Notes: generated from the sequence alone by a model not told the origin. Positions 24,368-36,888 are shown, numbered from the stretch's first letter. The stretch is 64,000 nt of DNA from Rhizomonospora bruguierae (GCF_018397995.1 NZ_BBQH01000027.1:1-64000); one strand, 5' to 3'. Made by a program: numbers and translations.

Positions 24368-25335
24368 ATTCCCGCACCCACCTCGTCGATGACGGCGTCC
24401 ACCCGGCGGGCCAGGTCGATGTCGCGCCGGGTGATCGCGTCCACCCGCGAGGTGCGCACCGCCAGCGTGACGGTGCCCTCGTCGACGCGGCCGATGTGTG
24501 GACCGCGCCCCTCGTCGCGGTGCAGGGCGGCCAGGCGCTGGATCACCCGGTCCAGGTTGGCGCGGGGCAGGCTGAGCGTGCGGCACAGCGCCGAGCCCTC
24601 GCGGGTCCAGTAGGGCAGCGCGGCGAGCGCGGCGCTCACCTCCCCGTCGGTCAGCGGCGCGGTCTGGCCGGTCGGGCCGCTGACGCCGCCGCCGGCCGGC
24701 TCGGCGCCGGTCAGCCCGCGGATGTCGGCCGGCAGGTGCAGGGCATCGATCAGCGCGGCGTCCCGCTCGTCGAGGATCCGCAGGACCGTCTGCGCCTGGT
24801 AGAGCGCCTCCTCCGGCGGCTCCCCGGCGCTGCGCCCCACCTCGCTGACGAAGCGGGTCAGGTCGGGGCGGCCGTCCAGCGGGTCGTCCGTGCCGTCCCC
24901 GTACAGGCCGGGCGGCACCGAGTCCAGCAGCAGTTCCCGCTCCGGCTGCGCGACGATCCGGGCCAGCGTGGTGACGGTCGCGGTGGTGGCGGCCCGGGCC
25001 CGCTCGAAGTCCAGGCCGGCGCGGCGGCCCACCTCGGTGATCACGTCCCGGTAGTTGAGGCCGCCCGGCCCGGCGGCGCCGACCGCCTCCGGGTCCCACT
25101 TCGGCGCGGTCCGGACCGGCCGTGGCGGGCTGGCCGGGATCGGCTGGTCGGGGGTGCGCTTGCGCTGGCCGGCATCGGTCGGCGGACCGCCGCGCCGGGC
25201 GCCGTCCCGGTGCTCTACCTGCTTCGAGGAGCCCAGCGTCGCCCCGCTCGCGCTCGGCGTCACGCCGCGCTCGCGGGCGTCCCGGGCCAGCCGGGCCCGG
25301 CGCTGCTCGTCACCTTCCCGCTTCTTCGCCGTCAT
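24361..25335 (-). CDS. DUF2267 - DUF2267 - pterin-carbinolamine-dehydratase-like fusion (324 aa)
   Basis: A charged, disordered N-terminus (residues 1-85) is followed by two DUF2267-like helical repeats, [15 protein letters not shown] and [16 protein letters not shown]. The C-terminal 95 residues match the 4a-hydroxytetrahydrobiopterin dehydratase (DCoH/PCD) fold: LPYWTREG, then [13 protein letters not shown] and ITRRDIDLA. The usual HHP catalytic motif reads GPHIG here, so dehydratase activity is doubtful. The ATG at 25335 has no strong ribosome site. Both domain calls rest on pattern matching; the role is unknown. Confidence 0.65.
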   Translation of the reverse strand: MTAKKREGDEQRRARLARDARERGVTPSASGATLGSSKQVEHRDGARRGGPPTDAGQRKRTPDQPIPASPPRPVRTAPKWDPEAVGAAGPGGLNYRDVITEVGRRAGLDFERARAATTATVTTLARIVAQPERELLLDSVPPGLYGDGTDDPLDGRPDLTRFVSEVGRSAGEPPEEALYQAQTVLRILDERDAALIDALHLPADIRGLTGAEPAGGGVSGPTGQTAPLTDGEVSAALAALPYWTREGSALCRTLSLPRANLDRVIQRLAALHRDEGRGPHIGRVDEGTVTLAVRTSRVDAITRRDIDLARRVDAVIDEVGAGIA

Positions 25336-25390
25336 GCCCCACGCTTCCCGCCGCGCCCCCACACAAACGTCGGTGTGGCAGGGTGGTGTG

Positions 25391-27382
<1,992 letters not shown>

Positions 27383-27438
27383 GACGGCCCGACCCACCCG
27401 CGGACCCGCCGCCGGTGGGCCCGTAATCTGGCGGCGCT

Positions 27439-28584
27439 ATGGATGAGCGTACGGGCCTGCCGGTGGTGGGCATGGTCGGCGGCGGGCAACTGGCCCGGAT
27501 GACGCACCAGGCGGCGATCGCCCTCGGGCAGTCCCTGCGGGTACTGGCCGCCTCCCCCGAGGACGGCGCCGCGCTGGTCGCCGCCGACGTGCGGATCGGC
27601 AGCCACACCGACCTGGACGCGCTGCGCGCCTTCGCCAAGGGCTGCGACGTGGTCACCTTCGACCACGAGCACGTGCCCCAGGGCCACATCGAGGCGCTGA
27701 CCGCCGACGGCTTCAGCGTCCACCCGTCCGCCGGTGCCCTCCGGTACGCCCAGGACAAGCGCGCGATGCGCGAACGGCTCACCGAACTCGGCGCACCCGC
27801 CCCGCGCTGGCGGCCGGTCGACAGCGCGGCGGACATCGTCGAGTTCGCGGCCGGGGTCGGCTGGCCGGTGATCGCCAAGGCGGTGCGCGGCGGCTACGAC
27901 GGCCGCGGGGTCTGGCTGCTGGCCGGCGAGGAGGCCGCCGCCGACCTGGTCGCCACCGGCACCCCCCTGATCGTCGAGGAGCGCGTGCCGCTGCGCCGCG
28001 AACTGGCCGCGCTGGTCGCCCGCTCCCCGTTCGGCCAGGTGGCCGCGTACCCGGTGGTGGAGACCGTGCAGCGGGCGGGCATCTGTGTGGAGGTTCTCGC
28101 CCCCGCGCCCGGCCTGGACGAGGATACCGCCGTCGCCGCCCAGCGGCTGGCCATCCGGATCGCTACCGAACTCGACGTGGTCGGTCTGCTCGCCGTCGAG
28201 CTGTTCGAGACCGGTGCCGGCCTGTTCGTCAACGAACTGGCCATGCGCCCGCACAACAGCGGGCACTGGACCATCGAGGGTGCCCGCACCTCCCAGTTCG
28301 AGCAGCACCTGCGCGCCGTCCTGGACTACCCGATGGGCGACACCTCGCTCACCGCCCCGGCGGTGGTCATGGCCAACGTGCTCGGCGGCGAACCCGGCGG
28401 CATGCCCCTGGACGAGCGGGTCCACCACATGTTCGCCCAGGACCCGGGCATCCGCCTGCACCTGTACGGCAAGCAGGTCCGCCCCGGCCGCAAAATCGGC
28501 CACGTGGCCGCGCTCGGCGACACCCTCGACCCGGTACGGGCGCGCGCCGCCCGCGCCGCCCGATGGCTCCAGGAGGGCCGATGA
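27439..28584 (+). CDS. purK: 5-(carboxyamino)imidazole ribonucleotide synthase
   Basis: An ATP-grasp enzyme that carboxylates AIR with bicarbonate in purine synthesis. The N-terminal [11 protein letters not shown], the ATP-grasp loop with [11 protein letters not shown], and [17 protein letters not shown] are typical. At 381 aa it is full length. Its stop overlaps the purE start in an ATGA, so the two consecutive pathway enzymes are coupled in translation. Confidence 0.93.
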   Translation: MDERTGLPVVGMVGGGQLARMTHQAAIALGQSLRVLAASPEDGAALVAADVRIGSHTDLDALRAFAKGCDVVTFDHEHVPQGHIEALTADGFSVHPSAGALRYAQDKRAMRERLTELGAPAPRWRPVDSAADIVEFAAGVGWPVIAKAVRGGYDGRGVWLLAGEEAAADLVATGTPLIVEERVPLRRELAALVARSPFGQVAAYPVVETVQRAGICVEVLAPAPGLDEDTAVAAQRLAIRIATELDVVGLLAVELFETGAGLFVNELAMRPHNSGHWTIEGARTSQFEQHLRAVLDYPMGDTSLTAPAVVMANVLGGEPGGMPLDERVHHMFAQDPGIRLHLYGKQVRPGRKIGHVAALGDTLDPVRARAARAARWLQEGR

Positions 28585-29075
28585 GCGACCCCGTCGTCGG
28601 AATCATCATGGGCAGCGACTCGGACTGGCCGGTCATGCGCGCGGCCGCCGAGGCGCTGACCGAGTTCGACGTCCCCCACGAGGTGCGGGTCGTCTCCGCC
28701 CACCGCACCCCGCAGGCCATGCTCGACTACGCCACCGCCGCGGCCGGGCGGGGCCTGCGGGCCATCATCGCCGGGGCCGGTGGCGCCGCCCACCTGCCCG
28801 GCATGGTCGCCTCCGTGACCCCGCTGCCGGTCATCGGCGTCCCCGTCCCGCTCAAGCACCTGGAGGGCATGGACAGCCTGCTGTCCATCGTCCAGATGCC
28901 CGCCGGGGTGCCGGTGGCCACCGTCTCCATCGCCGGTGCCCGCAACGCCGGCCTGCTGGCGGTGCGCATCCTCGGCGCGGCCGACCCGGCGCTGCGCGAC
29001 CGGATGGCCGGGTACCAGCGCTCCCTGATCGCCCTGGTCGAGTCCAAGGACGCCGCCCTCCGCGCCACCCTGTAG
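28581..29075 (+). CDS. purE: N5-carboxyaminoimidazole ribonucleotide mutase
   Basis: Converts N5-CAIR to CAIR after PurK. The class I signature [13 protein letters not shown] is at the start, then VVSAHRTP and [10 protein letters not shown]. At 164 aa it is complete. The start within the purK stop (ATGA) is preferred over an in-frame ATG 18 bp upstream. It is convergent with the large membrane protein gene, with an 18-bp gap and no convincing terminator. Confidence 0.93.
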   Translation: MSDPVVGIIMGSDSDWPVMRAAAEALTEFDVPHEVRVVSAHRTPQAMLDYATAAAGRGLRAIIAGAGGAAHLPGMVASVTPLPVIGVPVPLKHLEGMDSLLSIVQMPAGVPVATVSIAGARNAGLLAVRILGAADPALRDRMAGYQRSLIALVESKDAALRATL

Positions 29076-29093
29076 CCGGCGCGCCACCGGCGG

Positions 29094-32000
29094 TCAGCGC
29101 ATCTCGTTGAGGCGGCCGCGGAGGCGGCGGAGATCCTGGCGGCGCTTCTCGTAGTTGGCGCCGAGAAACAGCAGCACCAGGCCGACCGGGATGAGCACCA
29201 GCCACGGGCCCACCTGGCGGAGCAGGCTGAGCGCGGCGATGGTGGTCACCAGGCCGCCGACCACGACCGGGGCCCGCTGGCGGCCCATGGAGCCGACGAT
29301 CAGCGTGGCGACGGCGCCGAGGAGCAGCAGGACCTGCCGGACCGGGCTGGTGTCGGTCAGCAGCACCAGCACGGTGATCGGCAGGAACGCGGCGACCAGC
29401 GCCGGGCCGTACGCCGCCCAGCTGCCCAGGTCGGGCCGCTGGCGCAGTTCGATGAGGCCGATCAGCAGGGCCATGGCGGCGAACGGGAGGGTGTACGCCT
29501 CGGGGAGGGCGACGTCGGCGACGCGCATGAGCAGCCACACGGCGACCACCTCGCAGGCGGCCGCGGACCAGTAGAGGACCCGGCGCTCGGCGGGGCGGCG
29601 GTTGGCGCGGGTGGCGGACAGGCCGAGGACGGCACCCCACGCGGCGAGCAGGGCGGCGACGTGGCGGGTGGACTGCATGGCGAGCACGAGGGCGACGAGC
29701 GCGGCGGCGTGGCCGCTCCACTCGACGGCGGCGGTCTCCCGGTAGGCCGCGTCGCGGCGCAGGCGGGGCAGGGTCGCGGCGCAGGCGATGAGGACGGCGG
29801 CGACGGCGAGGACGCCGAGGGAGGACCAGTGTGGACCGACACCGGCGACGAGGCCCGCGGTGTACGCGAACGCCACGCCCATCTGGGCGGCGAACAGCCA
29901 GCCGAGGATGCGGGCGGTCGGGGAGCGGCCGGCCAGCGCCGCGGTGGCGCCGACCGCGACCGCGCCACCCAGCGTGATCAGCGTGGTGGAGCGGGTGGCC
30001 AGCGCGCCGGCGAGCCCCGCGCCCCCGGCGGCCAGGCCGATGGCGAGGACGATGTGGCGGCTGGCCCGCAGGGGGCGGGCGCGCCCGGTGGCGGGCGGTG
30101 GCGGTACCAGGGCCAGCCCGAGCATGGAGATGACGAACACGGTCAGCGCGGCCATGGTCGGCGCCGGCCAGGACCGGTTGAGCGCGACGGGCGCGATGAG
30201 CAGGGTCAGCGCCGCGCTGGGCAGGACCACCGGGAGCGTCTTCCAGCCGCCGCCGAAGCCGATCGCGGCCAGCGCCGCGGTGATGGTGAGCAGCAGGGCG
30301 GCGACCAGGGCGGCGGCGCTCACGCCGGGCTCGGCGGCGGGATGGACCAGGGCGGGCGGCGGCCCCTGCCAGATCCGGGTGAGGGTCTGGTACGGGTCGA
30401 CGAGCGCGGTGAGGAGGGTGGGGGCCACGACGGCGACCGCGATCGCGGCGGGCAGTGCCGAGGCGGCGACCGCGCCGGTGGTGGGGCTGATCTGCCAGCG
30501 GGGCAGCGCGAGGCGCCGCTGCGCGGGCGCGGGCGCGGCGAGGTCGCCCCGGGGCGCGGTGGCGCGGATCAGCTCGGCGAGGACCGCGAGCAGGACCGCC
30601 GCGGCGGCGTAGACGGCGACCTGGCCGCTGCTCGGCAGCGCCGCGAGGGCCGTGATGGTGGCGCCGCCGGCCACCCCGACGGTGCCGTACGGCAGGTACT
30701 CGGGGACCCGGTCCCGCACGGTCGCCAGGACGGCCAGGCAGAGCGCCGTGCCGGCCAGCGCGGCGGTGAGCACCAGGTCGGCGCCGAACTGCCGCTGCGC
30801 GGCGAGGGCGGCGCCGGCGCCGGGCACGGCGAGCAGGGCCCCGGCGAGGGCGGCGCCGCCGATCCGGGTCAGGTGCCCGGGCAGCGGTGGCGGCTCGACG
30901 GCCTCCCCGGGCGGCGGGGCCACGATCGTGGGGGCGAGCGCGGCGATGACGACGCCGAGCACGGCCACGCCGGTGAGCGCGACGGCGGTGGTCCAGGGGC
31001 GTACCAGGCTGGCGCCGACGGCGTACAGGGCCAGGGTGGCGGCCAGCATCACCCGGGCGGTGGCGGCGCGCGGGTCCCGGGCGGCCACGGCGGCGACCCC
31101 GTACGCGGCGGCGACGAGCCCGCCGACCGCCAGCGGCGACCACCACGGCAGCCCGAACGCGACCGGCGCGCCCACGGTGGCCAGGCCCGCGCAGGCGGCG
31201 GCCACGTCGTACCCCCACGGCGGGGGCAGCGCGACGGTGGCCGCGATCGCGAGTAGCACCAGCGCGACCGGCGCCTGCCACCCGGTGCCGGCGGCGGGCC
31301 AGGCGCCCAGGTCCGACGCCCACAGCCGGCCGGGTGCGGCGAGCGCGCGCAGGCCGGCGGCGAGGGCCTGGTACCCGGCGAGGGCGATGAGCACCGCCCC
31401 GCCCGCGCCGACGCCCAGCGCCGGGCCGCGCCGCCACTGCTCCGGCATCGCCCGCACGCCCAGCGCCACCAGCAGGAGCAGCAGCGCGGTGGTGGCCAGC
31501 GCGCCGTCCGGTACGGCGACGATGGCGATCCGGGCCAGGGTGGCGATGGCCGCCAGGGTCACCGCGGCGGTGGCGATGTCGGGGCCGTCCAGCGTCCGGT
31601 CCGGCTGGAGGTTCCGGTCCATCAGGGGCGCGAGCAGCACCAGCGTCGCGGCGGCGACGAGCAGGATGCCGACGGCGAGGTCCATGAGGGAGCCGCTGGG
31701 GATGGCGGCGAGGGTGACCGCGATGGCGCCGAGGCCGGCGCCGAGCGCGAGCGGGACCGGGATGGCCCGCTCGGCGACCTGGCGCAGCCCGGCGTACCCG
31801 AGGGTGGCGCAGGCGGCCAGGAACGCGGCGGTCAGCACCGCGGTCGGGGTGGCGCTGCGCGGGGAGAGTGCCACGACCGCAGCGGCGATCGCGCCCGGGA
31901 AGGCGAACGCGGCGCCGGCGGCCGCCCAGTCGACGACCGGCTCCGCGGTGGCCGGCCCGGTGGCCGGCGCGGGCGCGAGGCGTGGCGTGGCGGCGATCAG

Positions 32001-33836
32001 CATGCCGCCGACGGCGATGACGGTCAGCACGCCGGCGGTGAGGCTCGGGGTGGCGGCGGCGCCCCCGGCGGCGGCGAGCCCGACCGCGCCGGCCGCGGCG
32101 ACGTGCACCACGGCGACCCGGCGGGTCGGCGCGCTGAGCCCGGCGGCGCCGATCGCCAGCGCGGCGCCGGCCAGCAGCCACGGCCCCACGGCCCAGCCGA
32201 GGTGCAGGGACGCGGGCGTGGCGGCGGCGGTCAGCGCGACGCCGACGGTGGCGGACTCGCGGCGCACCTCCGGCGGCAGGGCCAGCGCGGCGGCGACCGT
32301 CAGCAGCAGGGCGCTGGCGGCCAGCTGCCAGCCCGCCGGCCCGACCGCCGCGGTGAGCGTCTCGCCGTACCGGCTCAGGTCCGCGTGCCACGCCGGCAGG
32401 GCGGCCCGGACCGGGGCGATCGCGGCGTGCACCGCGGCGGCGGCCACGACAACGCCGATGGTGACCAGCGCGATCGCGGAGGCGATCTGCGGGCCGCGCT
32501 TGGCCCACTCCGGCAGCGACCGGACCCCCAGCGCGGTGACCGCGGTGACCGCCGCGATTAGCAGCATGCTGCGGGCCGGCAGGGCGAGCGCGGCGACCCG
32601 GCCGAACGAGGTGATCACGGCGAGCGTGAGCAGCCCGGCCGCGATGTCCGGCAGCGGGCGCTGGCGCAGCGACACCGCGCCGACCATCGCCACCACCGAC
32701 ACGATCAGCAGGACCGCGGCCGTGCTCGCGGCGGCGAGGGGCGTGCCGGTCCGGGCGAGCCCCACCCCGCAGAACGCCACCGCGGCGGCGACCGCCACGC
32801 CGTGCAGCAGCCAGGTCAGTTCGCGCAGCCAGAACGCGGACAGCGGCGCCGACCCGGCCGGCATCGGCCAGGTCGCGCGCCCCACGAACCGGCCCAGGCC
32901 CAGGTTCTGCGCGGCCACCGCGGTCAGCGCCAGACCCCACCCGGTCGGCCCGCCGATCGCCTCGTACGCCAGCAGCGGGATCGCCGGTTGCAGGGCCAGG
33001 ATCGTCGCGTACCGGGGGACGCTCAGCCCGGTGACGGTGGCGTAGGTGGCGGCGATGCCGGCGGTCAGGATGCACACCACACCGGCGAACAGGGTGCCGG
33101 GCAGCGCGTTGATGCCCAGTTGCCCGATCGTCCACAGTGCGTAGCCGTCGATCGGGACCAGGATCAGTCCGACGGCGGCGATGGTCTCCGCGGTGGCGGT
33201 CAGGTTCCGCTTGGCGATCGCGGGCGGGGCGAACAGGGTCAGCGCGGTGGCGGCGATCAGGATCGCGGCGCGGCTGATGCTGTCCAGCTCGCTGATCGCG
33301 AACGCCGCGAACACCACCGCCGCGACGCCGAGCAGCAGCGCGCCGAGCGCCAGCATGATGTTCTGTACCGAGCGCTGTGATGCCTCCGGGTGCTCGGCGA
33401 GCGCGTCCGGCGCCTCCGGCGCCTCGACCGGCGGCGGGGCGACCCCGATGTCGGCCTGCTCGTCCCGGGGGGCCTGCGCCTGCCGGGGCACGCGCGGCGG
33501 CGCCTCCTCCGCACCGGTCGGCGCGAACTTGGTGCCGGCCGGTGCGTCGGCCGGGTGCCGGCGGCGGGTGTGCTGCTGCCGCTCCGTCGCCGCGCGTCGC
33601 TGCCGCTGCTCGCCGGCGTGCGCCAGCAGCGCCCGCTGGTGCATCGCCGCCTGGAGTTTCCGGCTGAGTTCGGTGCGCTCCTTCTGGATCGCGATGTCCC
33701 GCGCGTTCAGTTCGGCGATCGCGTGGTCCAGCCGGTCCACGTCGGCCTCGAACGGCGGCTCGCTGCCGCAGTACGGGCAGGGCTCGGCCGGATCGACCAG
33801 CCGGCCGCACGAGGTGCACGGATACGTGGTGGCCAC
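29094..33836 (-). CDS. Giant polytopic membrane protein, SCO7613-like (1580 aa)
   Basis: The N-terminus has a zinc ribbon (CTSCG...CPYCG, residues 7-23), then a charged coiled-coil segment and a disordered Pro/Ala linker to about residue 155. The remaining 1,400 residues are almost entirely hydrophobic helices, several dozen in number. Two or three stretches repeat each other (ALGVRSLPEWAKRGP near residue 440 and ALGVRAMPEQWRRGP near 796, with a weaker match near 1043), each followed by similar WQ...LALPP helices. It resembles proteins annotated SCO7613 C-terminal domain-containing membrane protein. The function is unknown. No transporter or enzyme motif is seen. The ATG at 33836 has GGAGG upstream. 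Confidence 0.8.
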   Translation of the reverse strand: MATTYPCTSCGRLVDPAEPCPYCGSEPPFEADVDRLDHAIAELNARDIAIQKERTELSRKLQAAMHQRALLAHAGEQRQRRAATERQQHTRRRHPADAPAGTKFAPTGAEEAPPRVPRQAQAPRDEQADIGVAPPPVEAPEAPDALAEHPEASQRSVQNIMLALGALLLGVAAVVFAAFAISELDSISRAAILIAATALTLFAPPAIAKRNLTATAETIAAVGLILVPIDGYALWTIGQLGINALPGTLFAGVVCILTAGIAATYATVTGLSVPRYATILALQPAIPLLAYEAIGGPTGWGLALTAVAAQNLGLGRFVGRATWPMPAGSAPLSAFWLRELTWLLHGVAVAAAVAFCGVGLARTGTPLAAASTAAVLLIVSVVAMVGAVSLRQRPLPDIAAGLLTLAVITSFGRVAALALPARSMLLIAAVTAVTALGVRSLPEWAKRGPQIASAIALVTIGVVVAAAAVHAAIAPVRAALPAWHADLSRYGETLTAAVGPAGWQLAASALLLTVAAALALPPEVRRESATVGVALTAAATPASLHLGWAVGPWLLAGAALAIGAAGLSAPTRRVAVVHVAAAGAVGLAAAGGAAATPSLTAGVLTVIAVGGMLIAATPRLAPAPATGPATAEPVVDWAAAGAAFAFPGAIAAAVVALSPRSATPTAVLTAAFLAACATLGYAGLRQVAERAIPVPLALGAGLGAIAVTLAAIPSGSLMDLAVGILLVAAATLVLLAPLMDRNLQPDRTLDGPDIATAAVTLAAIATLARIAIVAVPDGALATTALLLLLVALGVRAMPEQWRRGPALGVGAGGAVLIALAGYQALAAGLRALAAPGRLWASDLGAWPAAGTGWQAPVALVLLAIAATVALPPPWGYDVAAACAGLATVGAPVAFGLPWWSPLAVGGLVAAAYGVAAVAARDPRAATARVMLAATLALYAVGASLVRPWTTAVALTGVAVLGVVIAALAPTIVAPPPGEAVEPPPLPGHLTRIGGAALAGALLAVPGAGAALAAQRQFGADLVLTAALAGTALCLAVLATVRDRVPEYLPYGTVGVAGGATITALAALPSSGQVAVYAAAAVLLAVLAELIRATAPRGDLAAPAPAQRRLALPRWQISPTTGAVAASALPAAIAVAVVAPTLLTALVDPYQTLTRIWQGPPPALVHPAAEPGVSAAALVAALLLTITAALAAIGFGGGWKTLPVVLPSAALTLLIAPVALNRSWPAPTMAALTVFVISMLGLALVPPPPATGRARPLRASRHIVLAIGLAAGGAGLAGALATRSTTLITLGGAVAVGATAALAGRSPTARILGWLFAAQMGVAFAYTAGLVAGVGPHWSSLGVLAVAAVLIACAATLPRLRRDAAYRETAAVEWSGHAAALVALVLAMQSTRHVAALLAAWGAVLGLSATRANRRPAERRVLYWSAAACEVVAVWLLMRVADVALPEAYTLPFAAMALLIGLIELRQRPDLGSWAAYGPALVAAFLPITVLVLLTDTSPVRQVLLLLGAVATLIVGSMGRQRAPVVVGGLVTTIAALSLLRQVGPWLVLIPVGLVLLFLGANYEKRRQDLRRLRGRLNEMR

Positions 33837-33965
33837 GACACCTCCTCGACCCGCCCGGCGGGATGCCGGACATCGACCCGATCGCCCCGCTGTGGAGCAT
33901 TACCGAAGCATGCCGGTCGCGGGGTGTGGTTGCACAGTCCCACGTGGTGAAAGCAAACCCAAACA

Positions 33966-34003
33966 CCTCGGCCGCGTCACCCGTTCGGGTGTCGCGGCCG
34001 AGG
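33966..34003 (-). terminator. Terminator of the UDP-sugar dehydrogenase gene
   Basis: CCTCGGCCGCG (33966-33976) pairs with 33993-34003, continued inward by ACCCG/CGGGT after one T-T mismatch, giving a stem of about 18 bp with a tight loop. On the minus strand it is followed by a T-rich stretch (GTGTTTGGGTTTGC). It lies about 45 bp past the dehydrogenase stop. Confidence 0.7.
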
Positions 34004-34046
34004 CGGTTCGCGCGGGTTCGCCGGCGCCGGGATCGAGGCCGGCGGA

Positions 34047-35477
34047 TCAGGGGCGGCCCATGCCGCGGTACTCCCAGCCGGCCTGTGTCCACAGTGCCGA
34101 GTCGAGGCAGTTCCGGCCGTCGATGACCCGCCGCGCCGTGACCAGTTCGCCCAGGGCCGCCGGGTCGGCGTTGCGGAAATCGGCCCACTCGGTCAGCACG
34201 CAGACCAGGTCGGCGTCGCGGACCGCGTCGGCCATGCCCTGCTCGTACGTGACGTCCGGCAGTGCCTTGGCGGCGTTCTGCATGCCCTGCGGGTCGAAGA
34301 CGTGCACGTCCGCGCCGGCCTTGTGCAGCATCGTCGCCACCGCCAGGGCGGGCGCGTCCCGCACGTCGTCCGAGTTCGGCTTGAACGTGGCGCCCAGCAC
34401 GGCGATCCGGGTGCCGGACAGGTCCGGGCCCGCCGGGCCGGCCTTGCGGTCCAGCAGGTCGGCGGCGAGGTTGAGCACCCGGGTCCGGCGGCGCAGGTTG
34501 ATCAGATCCACCTCGTGCAGGAACCGCAGCGCCTCGCCGGCGCCCAACTCCTGCGCCCGCGCCTGGAACGCGCGGATGTCCTTGGGCAGGCAGCCGCCGC
34601 CGAAGCCGACGCCGGCCTGGAGGAACCGGTTGCCGATCCGCGGGTCGTAGCCGATCGCCCGGGACAGTTGGGTCACGTCGCCGCCGGCCACCTCGCACAC
34701 CTCGGCCATCGCGTTGACGAACGAGATCTTCGTGGCCAGGAACGCGTTCGCGGCCACCTTCACCAGTTCCGCGGTGGCGAAGTCGGTGACCACCACCGGC
34801 ACCTCGCGGTCCTCGGTGGCGGCCAGGTCGAACACGCCCTTGTGCGCGGCGTAGAGCATGGCGTTGGCCCACTCGCTCTTGACCCCGACCACGATCCGGT
34901 TCGGCCGCAGCACGTCCTCGACCGCGAAGCCCTCCTGGAGGAACTCCGGCGACCAGGCCACCTCCACGCCCAGTTCCGCCGGGGTGTGCTTGGCGACCAG
35001 TTGGCTGACCCACTCCGCGGTGCCCACCGGCACCGTCGACTTGCCCACGATCAGCGCTTTGCGGGTCAGGTGCTGCGCGAGGTTCGTGACCGACGCCTCG
35101 ACGTAGGTCAGGTCCGCGCCCAGGCTGCCGTCGGCCCGCTGCGGGGTGCCGACGCAGATGAAGTGCACGTCGCCGAAGTCGGCGGTCTCCGGGTAGCTGG
35201 TGCTGAAGCGCAGCCGGCCCGCGGCGAGGTTGCGGCGCAGCAACTCGTCCAGCCCCGGCTCGTGGAACGGCACCTCGCCGTTGGCCAGCTTCGAAATCTT
35301 CGCCTCGTCGACGTCGAACCCGAGCACCTCGTACCCGAGTTCGGCGAAGCAGATCGCGTACGTAGCGCCGAGATAGCCGGTACCCAGGAACGTCAGCCGG
35401 GGTCGGGGGGCGCCGGACGGCGGTGTCACCGGGCCGATGGCGGGCACACCCTGGCTGCTCGGGTACGGGATCGTCAC
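34047..35477 (-). CDS. ugd: UDP-glucose/GDP-mannose dehydrogenase family enzyme
   Basis: A four-electron NAD-dependent dehydrogenase making a UDP-glucuronate-type sugar acid for envelope glycans. The N-terminal Rossmann motif is LGTGYLGATYA after a 28-residue Pro/Ser-rich leader. The catalytic Cys is in GFGGGCLPKD (about residue 280), and the C-terminal domain has AVLGATFKPNSDDVRD. UDP-glucose is the most likely substrate because of the family, but GDP-mannose cannot be excluded. It stands alone, ends at a strong terminator and is divergent from an acyl-CoA dehydrogenase gene. Confidence 0.88.
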   Translation of the reverse strand: MTIPYPSSQGVPAIGPVTPPSGAPRPRLTFLGTGYLGATYAICFAELGYEVLGFDVDEAKISKLANGEVPFHEPGLDELLRRNLAAGRLRFSTSYPETADFGDVHFICVGTPQRADGSLGADLTYVEASVTNLAQHLTRKALIVGKSTVPVGTAEWVSQLVAKHTPAELGVEVAWSPEFLQEGFAVEDVLRPNRIVVGVKSEWANAMLYAAHKGVFDLAATEDREVPVVVTDFATAELVKVAANAFLATKISFVNAMAEVCEVAGGDVTQLSRAIGYDPRIGNRFLQAGVGFGGGCLPKDIRAFQARAQELGAGEALRFLHEVDLINLRRRTRVLNLAADLLDRKAGPAGPDLSGTRIAVLGATFKPNSDDVRDAPALAVATMLHKAGADVHVFDPQGMQNAAKALPDVTYEQGMADAVRDADLVCVLTEWADFRNADPAALGELVTARRVIDGRNCLDSALWTQAGWEYRGMGRP

Positions 35478-35672
35478 GCTCGTCTCCGCTCAGGTCGGCG
35501 TCGCTGGAATCGCGGCGCCCGGGTAGTCGTCTGCATGCCCCGCCGGAGGGCCCGGGACGCACGTGAGAATAGCCCGTCCGGCCGCCCGCCCGCGTCCAGC
35601 ACTTTAGTACCCGCCGGTAATATCGGGGTGCCGGCGGGGCGCCGGAGACTTTCGCGGCAGGGGGAGACGGGC

Positions 35673-36836
35673 ATGTCCGACGGCGCGGATTTCACGGTCT
35701 ACCAGCTAACGGAGGAGCACCGGGCGGTCCGGGAGGCGGTCCGGGAGGTCTGCGAAGCCCGGGTGGCGCCGCACGCCGCCGAGGCGGACGAAAACGCGGA
35801 GTTTCCCCAAGCTTCATACGACGCTCTCCGTTCCGCCGACTTCCACGCGCCGCACATCCCCGAGGAGTACGGCGGCGCGGGGGCGGATGCCCTGGCCACC
35901 GCCATCGTCATCGAGGAGGTGGCCCGCGCCTGCGCGGCCACGTCGCTGATCCCCGCCGTGAACAAGCTCGGCACTATGCCGCTGCTGCTGGCCGGCTCCA
36001 CCGAGCTCAGGTCCCGCTACCTGCCGCCGGTCGCCCGGGGCGAGGCAATGTTCTCGTACTGCCTGTCGGAGCCCGAGGCCGGCAGCGACGCCGCCGCGAT
36101 GACCACCCGCGCCGTCCGCGACGGCGACCACTACGTGCTCAACGGGGTCAAGCGGTGGATCACTAACGCCGGCGTCTCCGAGTACTACACGGTCTTCGCC
36201 ACCACCGAGCCGGGCGCCGGCGCCCGGGGCATCTCCGCCTTCGTGGTGGAGAAGGGCGACCCCGGGGTCAGCTTCGGCGCCCCCGAGAAGAAGCTCGGCA
36301 TCAAGGGCTCGCCGACCCGCGAGGTCTACCTCGACGACGTCCGCATCCCCGCGGACCGCGTGATCGGCGAGCCGGGCACCGGGTTCCGCACCGCCATGGC
36401 CACCCTGGACCACACCCGCGTCACCATCGCCGCCCAGGCCGTCGGCATCGCCCAGGGCGCCCTCGACCACGCCCGGCGCTACATCACGCAGCGCCGCCAG
36501 TTCGGCCGGCCGGTGGCCGACTTCCAGGGCATCCAGTTCATGCTTGCCGACATGGGCATGAAGCTGGAGGCGGCCCGCCAGCTCACCTACGCCGCGGCCG
36601 CCCGCTCCGAGCGCGGCGACGCCGACCTCACCTACTTCGGCGCCGCCGCCAAGTGCTTCGCCTCCGACGCCGCCATGGAGATCACCACGGATGCGGTGCA
36701 GCTGCTCGGTGGGTACGGCTACACCCGCGACTTCCCGCTGGAGCGCATGATGCGGGACGCCAAGATCACGCAGATCTACGAGGGCACCAACCAGGTCCAG
36801 CGCATCGTGATGGCCCGCCAACTGCTCAAGCGCTGA
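35673..36836 (+). CDS. Acyl-CoA dehydrogenase (387 aa)
   Basis: An FAD enzyme introducing the alpha-beta double bond in acyl-CoA. Signatures include CLSEPEAGSDAAAM, WITNAG, QRRQFGRP and the C-terminal GGYGYTRDFPLERMMRDAK with the catalytic Glu in YEGTNQVQR (about residue 370). The chain length is not predictable; the sequence style is of the short/branched group. The ATG at 35673 follows GGGGAGACGG. The thioesterase and acetoacetyl-CoA synthetase 2-3 kb downstream also act on acyl-CoA, but are in other units. Confidence 0.9.
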   Translation: MSDGADFTVYQLTEEHRAVREAVREVCEARVAPHAAEADENAEFPQASYDALRSADFHAPHIPEEYGGAGADALATAIVIEEVARACAATSLIPAVNKLGTMPLLLAGSTELRSRYLPPVARGEAMFSYCLSEPEAGSDAAAMTTRAVRDGDHYVLNGVKRWITNAGVSEYYTVFATTEPGAGARGISAFVVEKGDPGVSFGAPEKKLGIKGSPTREVYLDDVRIPADRVIGEPGTGFRTAMATLDHTRVTIAAQAVGIAQGALDHARRYITQRRQFGRPVADFQGIQFMLADMGMKLEAARQLTYAAAARSERGDADLTYFGAAAKCFASDAAMEITTDAVQLLGGYGYTRDFPLERMMRDAKITQIYEGTNQVQRIVMARQLLKR

Positions 36837-36888
36837 GTAGGATGCCCGCCCCGGCCGACCACCGGATCGCCGGCTGAGCCGGGGGCAG

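Noticed and set aside
28852-35562. Leftward open frame of 2236 codons
   Set aside because: It is a GC-rich shadow of the real large membrane protein and dehydrogenase genes. The sequence is mostly Arg/Gly/Pro without domains.
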